From contig JBFWMB010000033.1 in NCBI GenBank assembly GCA_050251815.1, forward strand, positions 1-38,551: DNA of 38,551 bases, in the 5' to 3' direction. The first letter of the stretch is position 1. Each line of letters begins with the position of its first letter. A program made the translations under genes and the position numbers. The DNA is from GWE2-40-63 sp050251815 (GTDB lineage: Bacteria; Bacteroidota; Bacteroidia; Bacteroidales; SZUA-534). The notes below the pieces were generated by a model. That model saw only the letters and a list, made by a program, of their open reading frames with translations. It did not search any database and was not told where the DNA came from. Of this stretch, positions 1 through 8,366 are shown piece by piece.

Positions 1-109
1 TTCTAAGGTGCTCTTTGCAGCTATTCTCATCAGGAAACTGCTCGATAAATTTGATTATATTCACATCAAAAGTTTTTTGATAAGATATACATTTTTTCTT
101 AACTGGCAT
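1..109 (-). mobile_element. IS1595/ISXO2-like transposase, N-terminal fragment cut by the contig edge
   Basis: Reading the minus strand from an ATG at 109 gives 36 codons that run off the left edge without a stop. They contain IIKFIEQFPDENSCKEHLR, which resembles the N-terminal zinc-finger region of IS1595/ISXO2-type DDE transposases, where a phrase like 'F...FP.E..C..(Y/H)L' precedes the Cys-rich finger. Only this start is visible; the Cys finger and catalytic domain would lie outside the window. A repeated insertion sequence is a common place for an assembly to break. The family call rests on one short motif, so it is moderate; a generic zinc-finger protein is the alternative. Confidence 0.55.
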
Positions 110-184
110 AATCGCGACGAATCAATAAATATTTATTAAAAATTATTAGTGCCAAAAAAGTTATTAAAAGCAATATAAAAAATT

Positions 185-202
185 GAACTTACTAAACGCC
201 CC
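185..202 (-). repeat. Candidate terminal inverted repeat of the IS1595-like element
   Basis: Read on the minus strand this is GGGGCGTTTAGTAAGTTC, a G-rich terminus about 75 bases upstream of the transposase start. IS1595-family ends often begin with several G residues, so this could be the outer end of the element, with TGGTTATA (203-210) as a possible target duplication. The other end is outside the window, so this cannot be confirmed. The rest of 110-290 is AT-rich and shows no gene. Confidence 0.25.
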
Positions 203-290
203 TGGTTATATCAATAATTAAGACGTGTTTTTTCATATTAAAAAGCAAATTTAACAAGTTTGACTTCTATAAAAACGTTTCGTAAGTTAT

Positions 291-320
291 TTTGAAAGTA
301 TAAATAATTATTTATATTTG
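291..320 (+). promoter_or_regulatory. Promoter of the DUF4832-GH31 operon with the shared GAAAGTA element
   Basis: TTTG at 291-294 and TATATTTG at 313-320 are 18 bases apart and fit the Bacteroidota -33 TTTG / -7 TAnnTTTG consensus. The start codon lies 40 bases downstream. Overlapping the -33 box, GAAAGTA (294-300) sits exactly 12 bases before the -7 box. The same arrangement occurs upstream of agaS (23428-23408 on the minus strand) and of the hexosamine kinase (28674-28648 on the minus strand). This links the left operon to the amino-sugar genes. Confidence 0.6.
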
Positions 321-360
321 TTTTTGGTTATTTTTTAATAAAAATATAAGGGTAATAGTT

Positions 361-1899
361 ATGAGAAAATTAATAGTAATGAGTTTAATTTTACTGGCAG
401 CCTATTTTAGTTATTGCCAGGATAATTTTGAAAATATTGAACTCCATGCCGAAATCACAAGCGTACAACCCATGACAGGTATAGTATTTTGGAGCAATTC
501 AAGCAACAACAATACCGATGCAATTTCGCTGGAATTCTCCTATATGCTTTTCAGCGAGGTTGTAAAGGACAGTGGGGTTTATGTTTGGGATAAAGTCGAA
601 GAAAAGTTAAATGATATCGCAAGTAGAAATCACCAGGCTATATTTAGGTTTCGATATGTGTATCCAGGATACAAAACATCAGTTCCTGCATATATTTTAA
701 ATAGAAACGATTACAATGAAACGGTTGGTTTATCTGAAGGGAGAACTACCTATTTTCCGGATTGGGAGAATGAAGAATTAATGCGTTTTACCCTGGAGTT
801 TTATAAGGAATTTTCAGCACGATACGATAATGATCCGCGACTGGCCTTTATTCAGGTAGGGTTTGGATTATGGGGAGAATATCATATTTATGACGGACCA
901 TTTGTCTTGGGAAAGACTTTTCCGAGCAAAGCCTTTCAGGAACAATTCTTTTACAATCTGGATTCGTGCTTTGAAAATATTCCCTGGAGCATTTCAATTG
1001 ATGCCGCTGATGATACTTACTCTCCCTTTGAGTCACACCCTGAACTAAAAGATCTAAAATTTGGTCTTTTTGATGATTCTTTTATGCATAGCAGCCATTC
1101 AGGTTACAATACAACCTGTTGGAATTTTTTTGACAGAAACAGGTATCAATCATCACCTGGTGGAGGTGAATTTAGTTATTATTCAAACTACGATCAAGCA
1201 CATGTATTGGATTATCCGGATGGACCCTATGGTAAACCTTTTGAAACCTTTGCCCGCGATTTTCACATTTCCTATATGATTGGTAACGACCAGCCAAATT
1301 ACCAAAGTATGGAACGCATAAAAGAAGCAAGCATGGCATCGGGCTATCGGTTCAAAATAGTAAGTCTCAAAACCACAACTGATTCCTCGGTTTTTGAAAT
1401 CCTAAATTTTGGAGTAGCCCCTATTTATTACGACGCATATATTGCAGTAAATGGAGTTAAATCATCAGAATCCTTAAAATATTTAGCTCCGGGCCAAACC
1501 AAAGTTTTTTCAGTACCTGCTGGAGCTAAAAATGCAGAAATTACTATTGAAAGTGAAAAATTGGTTCCCGGACAAAAAATTGAATTTTATGGAACACAAG
1601 AATTACCCACCACTTCGATAAAAAAAAAGGAAATAAACTCAGGTTTTAACATTTACCCGAATCCAGTTAATGCTGGAACAATTTATATAGAATTGGATAA
1701 CTTTAATGAAAATGAGGATATTTCACTATACGTCTATAATGTTATGGGGCAGCAAATAGAACATAAAACAATACGCCAGGTCGATGTTAATTCTAAAGTT
1801 TCTTTATCGACCAGAAAATGGGAAAGTGGAGTGTATTTTATAAAAACGCAAGGAAAACGAATGCAGCAAACAACTAAAATTATAATTGAACAAATATAA
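361..1899 (+). CDS. Secreted TIM-barrel glycosidase-like protein, DUF4832 type, with T9SS sorting domain
   Basis: 512 residues. A Sec signal covers about residues 1-20 (cleavage near SYCQ-DN). The central region looks like a TIM-barrel hydrolase: residues around 165-175 read QVGFGLWGEYH, with Glu173 in the position expected for a catalytic acid in GH-A-like barrels. A beta-rich domain follows at about 330-415, then a type A T9SS sorting domain from about residue 430 (IYPNPVNAGTIYIE ... GVYFIKT). The same (F)xG(L/V)WGE(Y/W) motif is found in the protein at 6300-8234, so both belong to the DUF4874/DUF4832 group, whose activity I do not know. It is followed 70 bases later by a GH31 gene and preceded by a promoter of the amino-sugar regulon type. 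Likely an extracellular or surface-attached endo-acting enzyme on a galactosamine-containing glycan; the substrate is inferred from context only. Confidence 0.7.
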   Translation: MRKLIVMSLILLAAYFSYCQDNFENIELHAEITSVQPMTGIVFWSNSSNNNTDAISLEFSYMLFSEVVKDSGVYVWDKVEEKLNDIASRNHQAIFRFRYVYPGYKTSVPAYILNRNDYNETVGLSEGRTTYFPDWENEELMRFTLEFYKEFSARYDNDPRLAFIQVGFGLWGEYHIYDGPFVLGKTFPSKAFQEQFFYNLDSCFENIPWSISIDAADDTYSPFESHPELKDLKFGLFDDSFMHSSHSGYNTTCWNFFDRNRYQSSPGGGEFSYYSNYDQAHVLDYPDGPYGKPFETFARDFHISYMIGNDQPNYQSMERIKEASMASGYRFKIVSLKTTTDSSVFEILNFGVAPIYYDAYIAVNGVKSSESLKYLAPGQTKVFSVPAGAKNAEITIESEKLVPGQKIEFYGTQELPTTSIKKKEINSGFNIYPNPVNAGTIYIELDNFNENEDISLYVYNVMGQQIEHKTIRQVDVNSKVSLSTRKWESGVYFIKTQGKRMQQTTKIIIEQI

Positions 1900-1969
1900 C
1901 TTAAGATAAATTTAAAAATTTATAATATCGGTTAACTAACTCAAGTTCATTCTCTAAGATTAAGATACT

Positions 1970-3544
1970 ATGAATAAAAAAATTGCCTTTTATGTATTGT
2001 TGCTGGTAATCCTATTGTCCACATCGTGTAAAAATAATAGATTACAGATACAAACAAATGAAAATACCTATTGGTGGATTGGAGTAATAAACAAAGGTTC
2101 ATCGATGCCTTTTAATGGATTAATTGATTTAGAGATTGATTTAAACTCACACCCCGATGGAAATCAAGTGCAACCTTTATTATTATCTTCAACGGGAGAT
2201 GTAATTTGGTGTGATAATCCTCCAAAAATAACTTTCAGAAATGGTAAAATATCAATTGATTCAAAAGGTAATATAACCCACATTAAAGCTGGTGAAAGCC
2301 TTAGAGAAGCCTACGAATTTGCTAATAAAAATTACTTTCCTCCTTCGGGTAAAACACCTGATTTAAGGCTGATTTCAGATCCACAGTATAATACATGGAT
2401 AGAACTTATGTACGATCAGAATCAAGAGGAAATTCTAAATTATGCAAATGCACTTATTGACAATAATTATCCTCCAGGAGTGTTAATGATAGATGACAAC
2501 TGGCAAGAGGATTATGGAAAATGGAATTTCCATCAAGGAAGGTTTAAAGCACCAAAAATAATGATGGATTCCCTACATGCAATGGGTTTTAAGGTAATGT
2601 TATGGGTATGTCCGTTTATTAGTCCCGATTCTGACGTGCATAGAAAATTAGATTCAGAGAACTTGTTAATGAAGGATGAAAATTTACAGTCTGCCACAAT
2701 TCATTGGTGGAATGGTATTAGTTCTGTTCTTGATTTAACAAATCCCGAAGCTGAAAGTTGGTTCTACGCTCAATTAGATTTCCTCGTAACTGAATTTGGT
2801 GTAGATGGATTTAAGTTCGATGCTGGAGATCCCTTTTATTATAAAGGATTAAAATCGCATAAAGAGATTCTCCCCGATGAACATACACAGCTTTGGGGTA
2901 AAATTGGGTTACGATATCCTTTGAATGAATACCGGGCCATGTATAAAATGGGTGGACAACCCCTGGTTGAGAGACTTCGCGATAAAGAACACCGGTGGAG
3001 CGATTTGAATACCTTAATTCCCAATATGTTGCTTCAAGGAGTTAATGGTTATGTTTTTGGTTGCCCCGATATGATTGGAGGTGGCGCATTCACCTCATTT
3101 TTACCCGGAGCAATAATTGATCAAGAATTAATTGTGCGCTCAGCTCAAGTTCATGCATTAATGCCTATGATGCAGTTTTCAGTAGCTCCCTGGAGAATTT
3201 TAGATGAAAATCATCATAATGCGGTTAAAAAAGCGCTGGCCCTTCGTATGCAGTTTACGAATTATATAATTCGCTTAACACAAAATGCTGCAATTACCAA
3301 TCAACCTGTAGTCCGGTATCTTGAATACTGCTATCCTCATCAGGGTTTTGCAAAAATTAACGATGAATTTATGTTGGGTGATAGTGTTTTGGTGGCTCCT
3401 GTTTTGGAAAAAAATAAATATACACGCAAAGTAAAGCTTCCTGTTGGTAATTGGGTTTATTTGGATGGTAAAGAATATGAAGGGCCGTCAGATATTGAGA
3501 TAGATGCACCTTTAGATGTGTTGCCCTATTTTTTAAAAAAGTAG
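1970..3544 (+). CDS. GH31 alpha-glycosidase lipoprotein, MYORG-like
   Basis: 524 residues. Lipoprotein signal with Cys20 (LLSTSC). The catalytic barrel follows the GH31 plan: IDDNW near residue 175, WWNGISSVLDLTNP near 249-262, the nucleophile motif FKFDAGD with Asp284, and CPDMIGG with Asp367 as probable acid/base. MPMMQFSVAPWR follows near 405-416, then the beta-sandwich ending LLV/APVLE. The phrases WWNGI, FKFDAG, PDM(I/V)GG and PAMQFS/PMMQFS match human MYORG more closely than alpha-glucosidases. MYORG has been reported as an alpha-galactosidase, so an alpha-Gal or alpha-GalNAc exo-activity is plausible. Co-transcription with the upstream gene is likely (70-base gap). It lies probably in the periplasm or on the surface. 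Family call is firm; substrate is inference. Confidence 0.85.
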   Translation: MNKKIAFYVLLLVILLSTSCKNNRLQIQTNENTYWWIGVINKGSSMPFNGLIDLEIDLNSHPDGNQVQPLLLSSTGDVIWCDNPPKITFRNGKISIDSKGNITHIKAGESLREAYEFANKNYFPPSGKTPDLRLISDPQYNTWIELMYDQNQEEILNYANALIDNNYPPGVLMIDDNWQEDYGKWNFHQGRFKAPKIMMDSLHAMGFKVMLWVCPFISPDSDVHRKLDSENLLMKDENLQSATIHWWNGISSVLDLTNPEAESWFYAQLDFLVTEFGVDGFKFDAGDPFYYKGLKSHKEILPDEHTQLWGKIGLRYPLNEYRAMYKMGGQPLVERLRDKEHRWSDLNTLIPNMLLQGVNGYVFGCPDMIGGGAFTSFLPGAIIDQELIVRSAQVHALMPMMQFSVAPWRILDENHHNAVKKALALRMQFTNYIIRLTQNAAITNQPVVRYLEYCYPHQGFAKINDEFMLGDSVLVAPVLEKNKYTRKVKLPVGNWVYLDGKEYEGPSDIEIDAPLDVLPYFLKK

Positions 3545-3626
3545 GGCTGAATGAAATAGGAGAACTTAACAATTTGCTTTTGAGAAAATCAATTCAAAGC
3601 TATTTTGCAATACACGAAAAATATCT

Positions 3627-4040
3627 TTAGACTGTTATATCTCTTTTTGCAAAGCTCAACTTTTTATATCGTTTATGTGCTGCAATTCGGTCGGAATTGG
3701 ATGCTAAATTAATATTCTTGTAGCCTTTTTCATTAGCAGATTAATCGCAAATAGCATTACTTGTTGAGCAATATCTTTCCTACGTATTTCACTAAATACC
3801 ACCAAATCTTCAATCCAAACCATAGCACCAGTGAGCGTTTTGTTTATGCTTTTAATGTCACTAAAATAGCAGCAGTGCTTGCAATTATTAATGCCGAACT
3901 TTCCGCATTTACTATTGCTTCGAGGTTGGTTTAAGTTGGAATATCAACAATTGGTGACATTAAGGTAACAAGTTTTCCATGGACTGAATTTGCTCATCCG
4001 TTACATTATTTAATTCAAGCAATAATCGTAACCTAAATTT
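3627..4040 (-). pseudogene. Decayed GNAT acetyltransferase
   Basis: The 655-base gap between the GH31 and phosphoesterase genes is not empty. Minus-strand reading gives pieces of one GNAT protein in shifting frames. An N-terminal part near 3960-4040 reads LLLELNNVTDEQIQSMENLL. A middle part near 3850-3935 reads TNLEAIVNAESSALIIA, preceded by a TAA at 3931-3933. An acetyl-CoA domain part near 3730-3840 reads GAMVWIEDLVVFSEIRRKDI. The C-terminal part ends at the TAA at 3627-3629 and reads NINLASNSDRIAAHKRYKK. At least two frame changes and one internal stop separate them, so no full protein can be made. I see nothing else in 3545-3626 or 4041-4199. Likely a relic of an earlier arrangement of the locus. 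Confidence 0.72.
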
Positions 4041-4199
4041 TTGGGCGTTTGAAAAATCAATAATACAAAATTACTACGTGCTTGCACCTTTCTTTTGATA
4101 AAAAAAGCTATTTCAAGATTACTCTTGAGACAGCTTAAACCAATTATTAATAGGTTTCATGAAAAAAACATTACACAAAAAATAACCAACGCTTTCAAG

Positions 4200-6173
4200 C
4201 TAATTATCGCTAGCGTTAATTATAAATGAATCAACTGGTGTCGGATTTACAACTCCATCACCTACATGCTCTATTACATTCACCAGCATTTCATCGCCTG
4301 TAACCGTAAATTTTGTAAAGAAAGTTCCTTCAGCATACACTGTCATATATGGGTCTGTATTAGAATTTAACCCACCAGACGAACCTTGAGTGGCACCACC
4401 ACTACCCAAGGTAAGATGATAGATATTATCAACTAAGCCTCTTGAATACATATGGTTATGGCCCGAAAGACATGCATCAACTCCGTAAGGCTCGAAAAGT
4501 TCTTTTGCAACCTGTTGCAACACCTCATTATCAGGATGCTCACCAATGGTATATGCTCCCGTATGGTAGAAACAAATAGTGAATTTAATATTTGGATTTT
4601 CATGTGCTGCCTTTAAATCAGCTTCCAGCCAATTCCATTGTACTGAACCTGGTAATGGCTGTCCACCTTCATCACTCCAGGAAACATTGTCAAAAGGATC
4701 AATAGCAACCAAATGAACTGAACCGTAATCTACTGAGTAATATCCACCACCCGAAGTAACATCATCCGTATTGGCATTCGGGAAAAAGTCGTTAAATTTT
4801 GAATAATCGGTATTTGCGCCATCATGGTTTCCTTGTGTAGCAATTGTTATTGTATTTCGGTTCAACCACGAGGCATATTTGACCTTTGGGTTAAAGAAAC
4901 AACCATACCAATTTTCCCAATTGTAATTATCATTCAAATCACCTGTATGCAATACAAAAGTTTGCTGGCTCTCGGGGTTTGTTTGAATGTCATTATATAC
5001 AGCATGGGCAACTTCATCCTTACCCATATTTGGGGGCCATATGCCATCGTCCCTGTCCCCGTAGGCATCTTGAACATCTCCCAATGCATAAAATGAGTAC
5101 GATGAAGGGGCAGTTTCGGGTGCGGGATAAAATGAACCTTCTAATATACTTGTATCAACGTTTACTCTATAATAATATTTTTGACCGTCTACCAGGTTAT
5201 CCATTCGGAATTGGTATCGTTGCTGATCATCTCTGTCATCAACGGTTAATTCACCTGAATTAGTTCCATAATCAAGACTGGTGCCCCAATCTACAGTTAC
5301 CGATTTAACGGTATCAACGGTTCTGAAAAGCAAATCCATTGAACCGTGATCATAATTAATCAAATACGGACTAAGTGTGATTAATCGATTGTCAATTTCA
5401 ATAAAAGTGGCACTGATAGTATGATTGGATTGGACGTTGTTAAAAGTATAGCTGGGCTCCGTACCCCTGTCAAAATTATCAACAACAACTGCTTTAATTT
5501 GCCAACCTTCATCAGGATAAATTTTATAAGTAATGCTTTCTCCTTGTTTTACGGTTGCGCTGGCATCAATAGAACCTCCTGTGCCAGCACTTGCTGTGAT
5601 CTCAAAAGTGGTAACAGCAAGACTATCTATTACATAAAGCGCTGCATCAGTATCCTTTGGTGGGAGCATACATACCACCCTACTTTGTGTTTTGTCTTTA
5701 AATCCCACCTTTATCTTACCTGTTAAGGTCTCAAAAACAGAGCGTTTGACGCGAAACTCCTTCATTGAAGAGGAGACCATTATGTCAACAGATTCGTCTC
5801 CAATCTCATTCCATGCCCAAGTTGCCCCATTGTATTTGGACTTAAACAGCATATTGTTTTCTATTAAATATTCAAATCCGGCATCTTTCCATGCCGCATC
5901 TATAAATCCCGTTGTGAGATTATTGTCGGCATCAATAAACAATTGATGATCTGTTTCCATTTCATTGCCAAGCACCAGGAAATACAAATCGGTTGCGTCA
6001 TGCGAAACTTTTAAGCTGGTAGCTGATTGACCTGAAGCCACAGCAATGTCAGGAACTGATGTCCAATTTAAAAAATCGCCTACTAGTTCATTCGGGGCTT
6101 CTTTCTCCTGCTCACAAGAAAGTATGCATAATCCCAAAATTAATCCGGTCAAAATCAAATTAAATCCTTTCAT
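4200..6173 (-). CDS. Modular metallophosphoesterase lipoprotein with CBM9-like domain
   Basis: 657 residues; lipoprotein signal ending LCILSC (Cys20). Domain order as read: a CBM9/DOMON-like beta-sandwich (about 30-175) with FIDADNNLTTG and EYLIEN; a divergent InlB/'bacterial repeat' module (about 185-255, AGTGGSIDASATVKQGE); a fibronectin-like N-domain as in purple acid phosphatases (about 260-365); then a calcineurin-like phosphoesterase core. The core carries GD(VQDAYGD), GDLND, GNHD (Asn449-His450-Asp451), YHTG and GHNH (His572, His574), so the metal-ligand set looks complete. It probably removes phosphate or another phosphoester from an extracellular substrate at the cell surface. It is the last gene of the minus-strand block and shares its N-terminal domain type with the binding protein at 9408-10331. 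Substrate unknown. Confidence 0.8.
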   Translation of the reverse strand: MKGFNLILTGLILGLCILSCEQEKEAPNELVGDFLNWTSVPDIAVASGQSATSLKVSHDATDLYFLVLGNEMETDHQLFIDADNNLTTGFIDAAWKDAGFEYLIENNMLFKSKYNGATWAWNEIGDESVDIMVSSSMKEFRVKRSVFETLTGKIKVGFKDKTQSRVVCMLPPKDTDAALYVIDSLAVTTFEITASAGTGGSIDASATVKQGESITYKIYPDEGWQIKAVVVDNFDRGTEPSYTFNNVQSNHTISATFIEIDNRLITLSPYLINYDHGSMDLLFRTVDTVKSVTVDWGTSLDYGTNSGELTVDDRDDQQRYQFRMDNLVDGQKYYYRVNVDTSILEGSFYPAPETAPSSYSFYALGDVQDAYGDRDDGIWPPNMGKDEVAHAVYNDIQTNPESQQTFVLHTGDLNDNYNWENWYGCFFNPKVKYASWLNRNTITIATQGNHDGANTDYSKFNDFFPNANTDDVTSGGGYYSVDYGSVHLVAIDPFDNVSWSDEGGQPLPGSVQWNWLEADLKAAHENPNIKFTICFYHTGAYTIGEHPDNEVLQQVAKELFEPYGVDACLSGHNHMYSRGLVDNIYHLTLGSGGATQGSSGGLNSNTDPYMTVYAEGTFFTKFTVTGDEMLVNVIEHVGDGVVNPTPVDSFIINASDN

Positions 6174-6299
6174 AATTAAGTTCTCTATTAAATTTGAATT
6201 TTAAAATTGCTTATACTGTTACCCGGCCTTTGTTTTTAAAATTTAGCGTGTTGAACAACTAAATGATTAAACATTTACAAAATGAAACCGTCTAAATAA

Positions 6300-8234
6300 T
6301 TAATAAACCACTAGTTTGGATGTGCTCATTGAATTGCGCTGAATAATTTTCAGATTATACAGTCCTGATTTAAAAACCGAACGCGACACCACCAAAATAT
6401 TATCTTCAATAGTATTACTATATATCAGTTTGCCATCAATATCAAATAGTTGGATGTCTTTAGCTTTGGAGTCTTCAAATTGAATGGTTAAATAATTATC
6501 TCCTAAAGGATTAGGGAATATTTTTACTTTATTGGACTTTAAAAATATACCTGAAGTCCCTTGTGTAGTTGCGCTAACTAAATCAGACCATTCCGAATAG
6601 CCATACTCATTTTTTGAGCGTATGATATAAGTATACAATGTCCCCTTATCCAAATCGCTATCAATTAAAGTCTCTTCGCCATTTTCCAACTCGGCAATTA
6701 GTATCCAATTATCATCATTTGCCCGCGACCTCATTACCTGATACTCTATAACATCACTTGAACTCGCAGCCCAAGTCAATTGAATTTCAGTTTCAGATAA
6801 CGCTAACGCACTAATATCAATCGGTGTAAATGGTAAACTACCCACTCCTTCTGTTCCCACAGTGACTATATGATTTAAGCTATTCTGTCCGGCTGCTTCA
6901 TCCCATAAGCCCACATTCGCAAATTGAATGGAGTACGCAGGGTTTTTAGCAAGCATTTCATCTTGATCGGGAAGTTGTAAGCTTACTGTATAATTTCCAT
7001 CAGATAAAGTATCAGGAATTGAAACGGTCCCTGTGGTTTGAATTTGGCCCGGGAACCAAAATCGAATATCACTGTTTGTTCCAGTATAGGGTAATACCAC
7101 TTGATTCTTTGTTATTGTGTGTGTAAGTACAATTTGCAATGGTTTATATTGTGTTGGAGCTGCATATCCGTTATTTACCAAATTTAAGGTGAGTTCTAAA
7201 TCTGAACCACTAGATACAGCGTTGTCAATAATTGTAGAATTTAGGGAGATTCTATATCCTAATGCAATATTAATTTGATCATAACATTCCTGATTCTTCC
7301 ATTTATTATAAACTGACACATTGTAGTTACGGTTTAAATATGTCCAATGGAGTAGTTCATTTCGCTCCACAGCATTGGAGCAATCACTATAACTATTGGA
7401 AGCATCACATGTTTCGCCACCGGCTATGGTATATTTAGTAGTTTGATGCAAATAGGCTAAATCATCCGATAAACTGGTATATGTTCCATAATCAGAACTA
7501 TTAGCCAGATAACAGTCGTTATGATGTCCTATGCGAGACTTGTAGGAACCATCGTAAGCTTCTTCATCTGAGATAGGTTCATTGGTTTGTACAATATTCT
7601 TCATTATTGCAGGGGTTCTTCCCTGCACAGAAATATTCTCTGGAAAAACATCTAATAGTTTTTCAACCAGAATGCGTCTATTCTCTTGATCTGTTGCACT
7701 AGGTTGATAACCGGCTCCAGCAAAATTTTTGGTATAATACCATTCACCCCATACGCCAATAAATCCAGCTTGAACTCCCGCTATAACATCGCTGTTCTTC
7801 TGTAATACATTGCGCAATGATTCAATATGAGAATATACTTTTTCAGGGGCTGCATCCCAAACCGTAGAACTTGTTGAAGAACTATAAGCAAATCGTACAA
7901 TACATTTTATGCCCGCGGCACGAATTGAATCAAAATCGTGCTGCATATTTACCCGATAAGCCTCACTTACACTGTCCTGATCCACAAAACCTTTCAAATA
8001 AAAAAGTCTTAAAATTAAGGTAATATTTTCAGCTTCCCGATTTTTGATTAAATCTCGAGCTTTAAGAATTACATAATTTGCATCGCCTGTTTGCGTATGA
8101 TCGTACCAACCCCGTTCTGGATTTGCAATTTCAGCTGTTGTAGTTAGATAATGCATAGTCGTAGTTTGTGCTAACAACGTATTCAAACCTAAAACGATGA
8201 AACCAATGATTAAGTAAATATTTTTAAAGATCAT
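6300..8234 (-). CDS. Secreted DUF4874/DUF4832 TIM-barrel protein with FN3 and T9SS domains
   Basis: 644 residues. Signal peptide about 1-22 (LNTLLAQ-TT). The DUF4874 hallmark NPERGWYDH is near residue 38. The barrel core contains GVQAGFIGVWGEWYYT with Glu164 as a candidate catalytic acid. The DUF4832 part follows, ending near residue 480, then a fibronectin type III domain (about 485-575) and a T9SS type A sorting domain (about 580-644, IFPNPLGDNYLTIQF ... GLYNLKII). It is therefore exported by type IX secretion and probably anchored on the surface. It is a distant paralogue of the protein at 361-1899. It lies 65 bases upstream of the end of... the EamA gene's downstream side (132-base gap) and is followed after 126 bases by the phosphoesterase. 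A glycoside hydrolase role is inferred from fold and context; activity of this family is not known to me. Confidence 0.8.
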   Translation of the reverse strand: MIFKNIYLIIGFIVLGLNTLLAQTTTMHYLTTTAEIANPERGWYDHTQTGDANYVILKARDLIKNREAENITLILRLFYLKGFVDQDSVSEAYRVNMQHDFDSIRAAGIKCIVRFAYSSSTSSTVWDAAPEKVYSHIESLRNVLQKNSDVIAGVQAGFIGVWGEWYYTKNFAGAGYQPSATDQENRRILVEKLLDVFPENISVQGRTPAIMKNIVQTNEPISDEEAYDGSYKSRIGHHNDCYLANSSDYGTYTSLSDDLAYLHQTTKYTIAGGETCDASNSYSDCSNAVERNELLHWTYLNRNYNVSVYNKWKNQECYDQINIALGYRISLNSTIIDNAVSSGSDLELTLNLVNNGYAAPTQYKPLQIVLTHTITKNQVVLPYTGTNSDIRFWFPGQIQTTGTVSIPDTLSDGNYTVSLQLPDQDEMLAKNPAYSIQFANVGLWDEAAGQNSLNHIVTVGTEGVGSLPFTPIDISALALSETEIQLTWAASSSDVIEYQVMRSRANDDNWILIAELENGEETLIDSDLDKGTLYTYIIRSKNEYGYSEWSDLVSATTQGTSGIFLKSNKVKIFPNPLGDNYLTIQFEDSKAKDIQLFDIDGKLIYSNTIEDNILVVSRSVFKSGLYNLKIIQRNSMSTSKLVVY

Positions 8235-8366
8235 GATAGTAAATAATTAGTAAATGAATGGCATATTTTCTTAGGTATACTAATAATATCGATTATTAAC
8301 CAAACTAAATATAAAGTACTCAGGCATAAAAAAATAAGTAATTACCAAATTATAACAAGGTGTCTA

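Noticed and set aside
5421..5726. 101-codon open frame on the plus strand
   Set aside because: Antisense to the phosphoesterase gene; no domain and no promoter.
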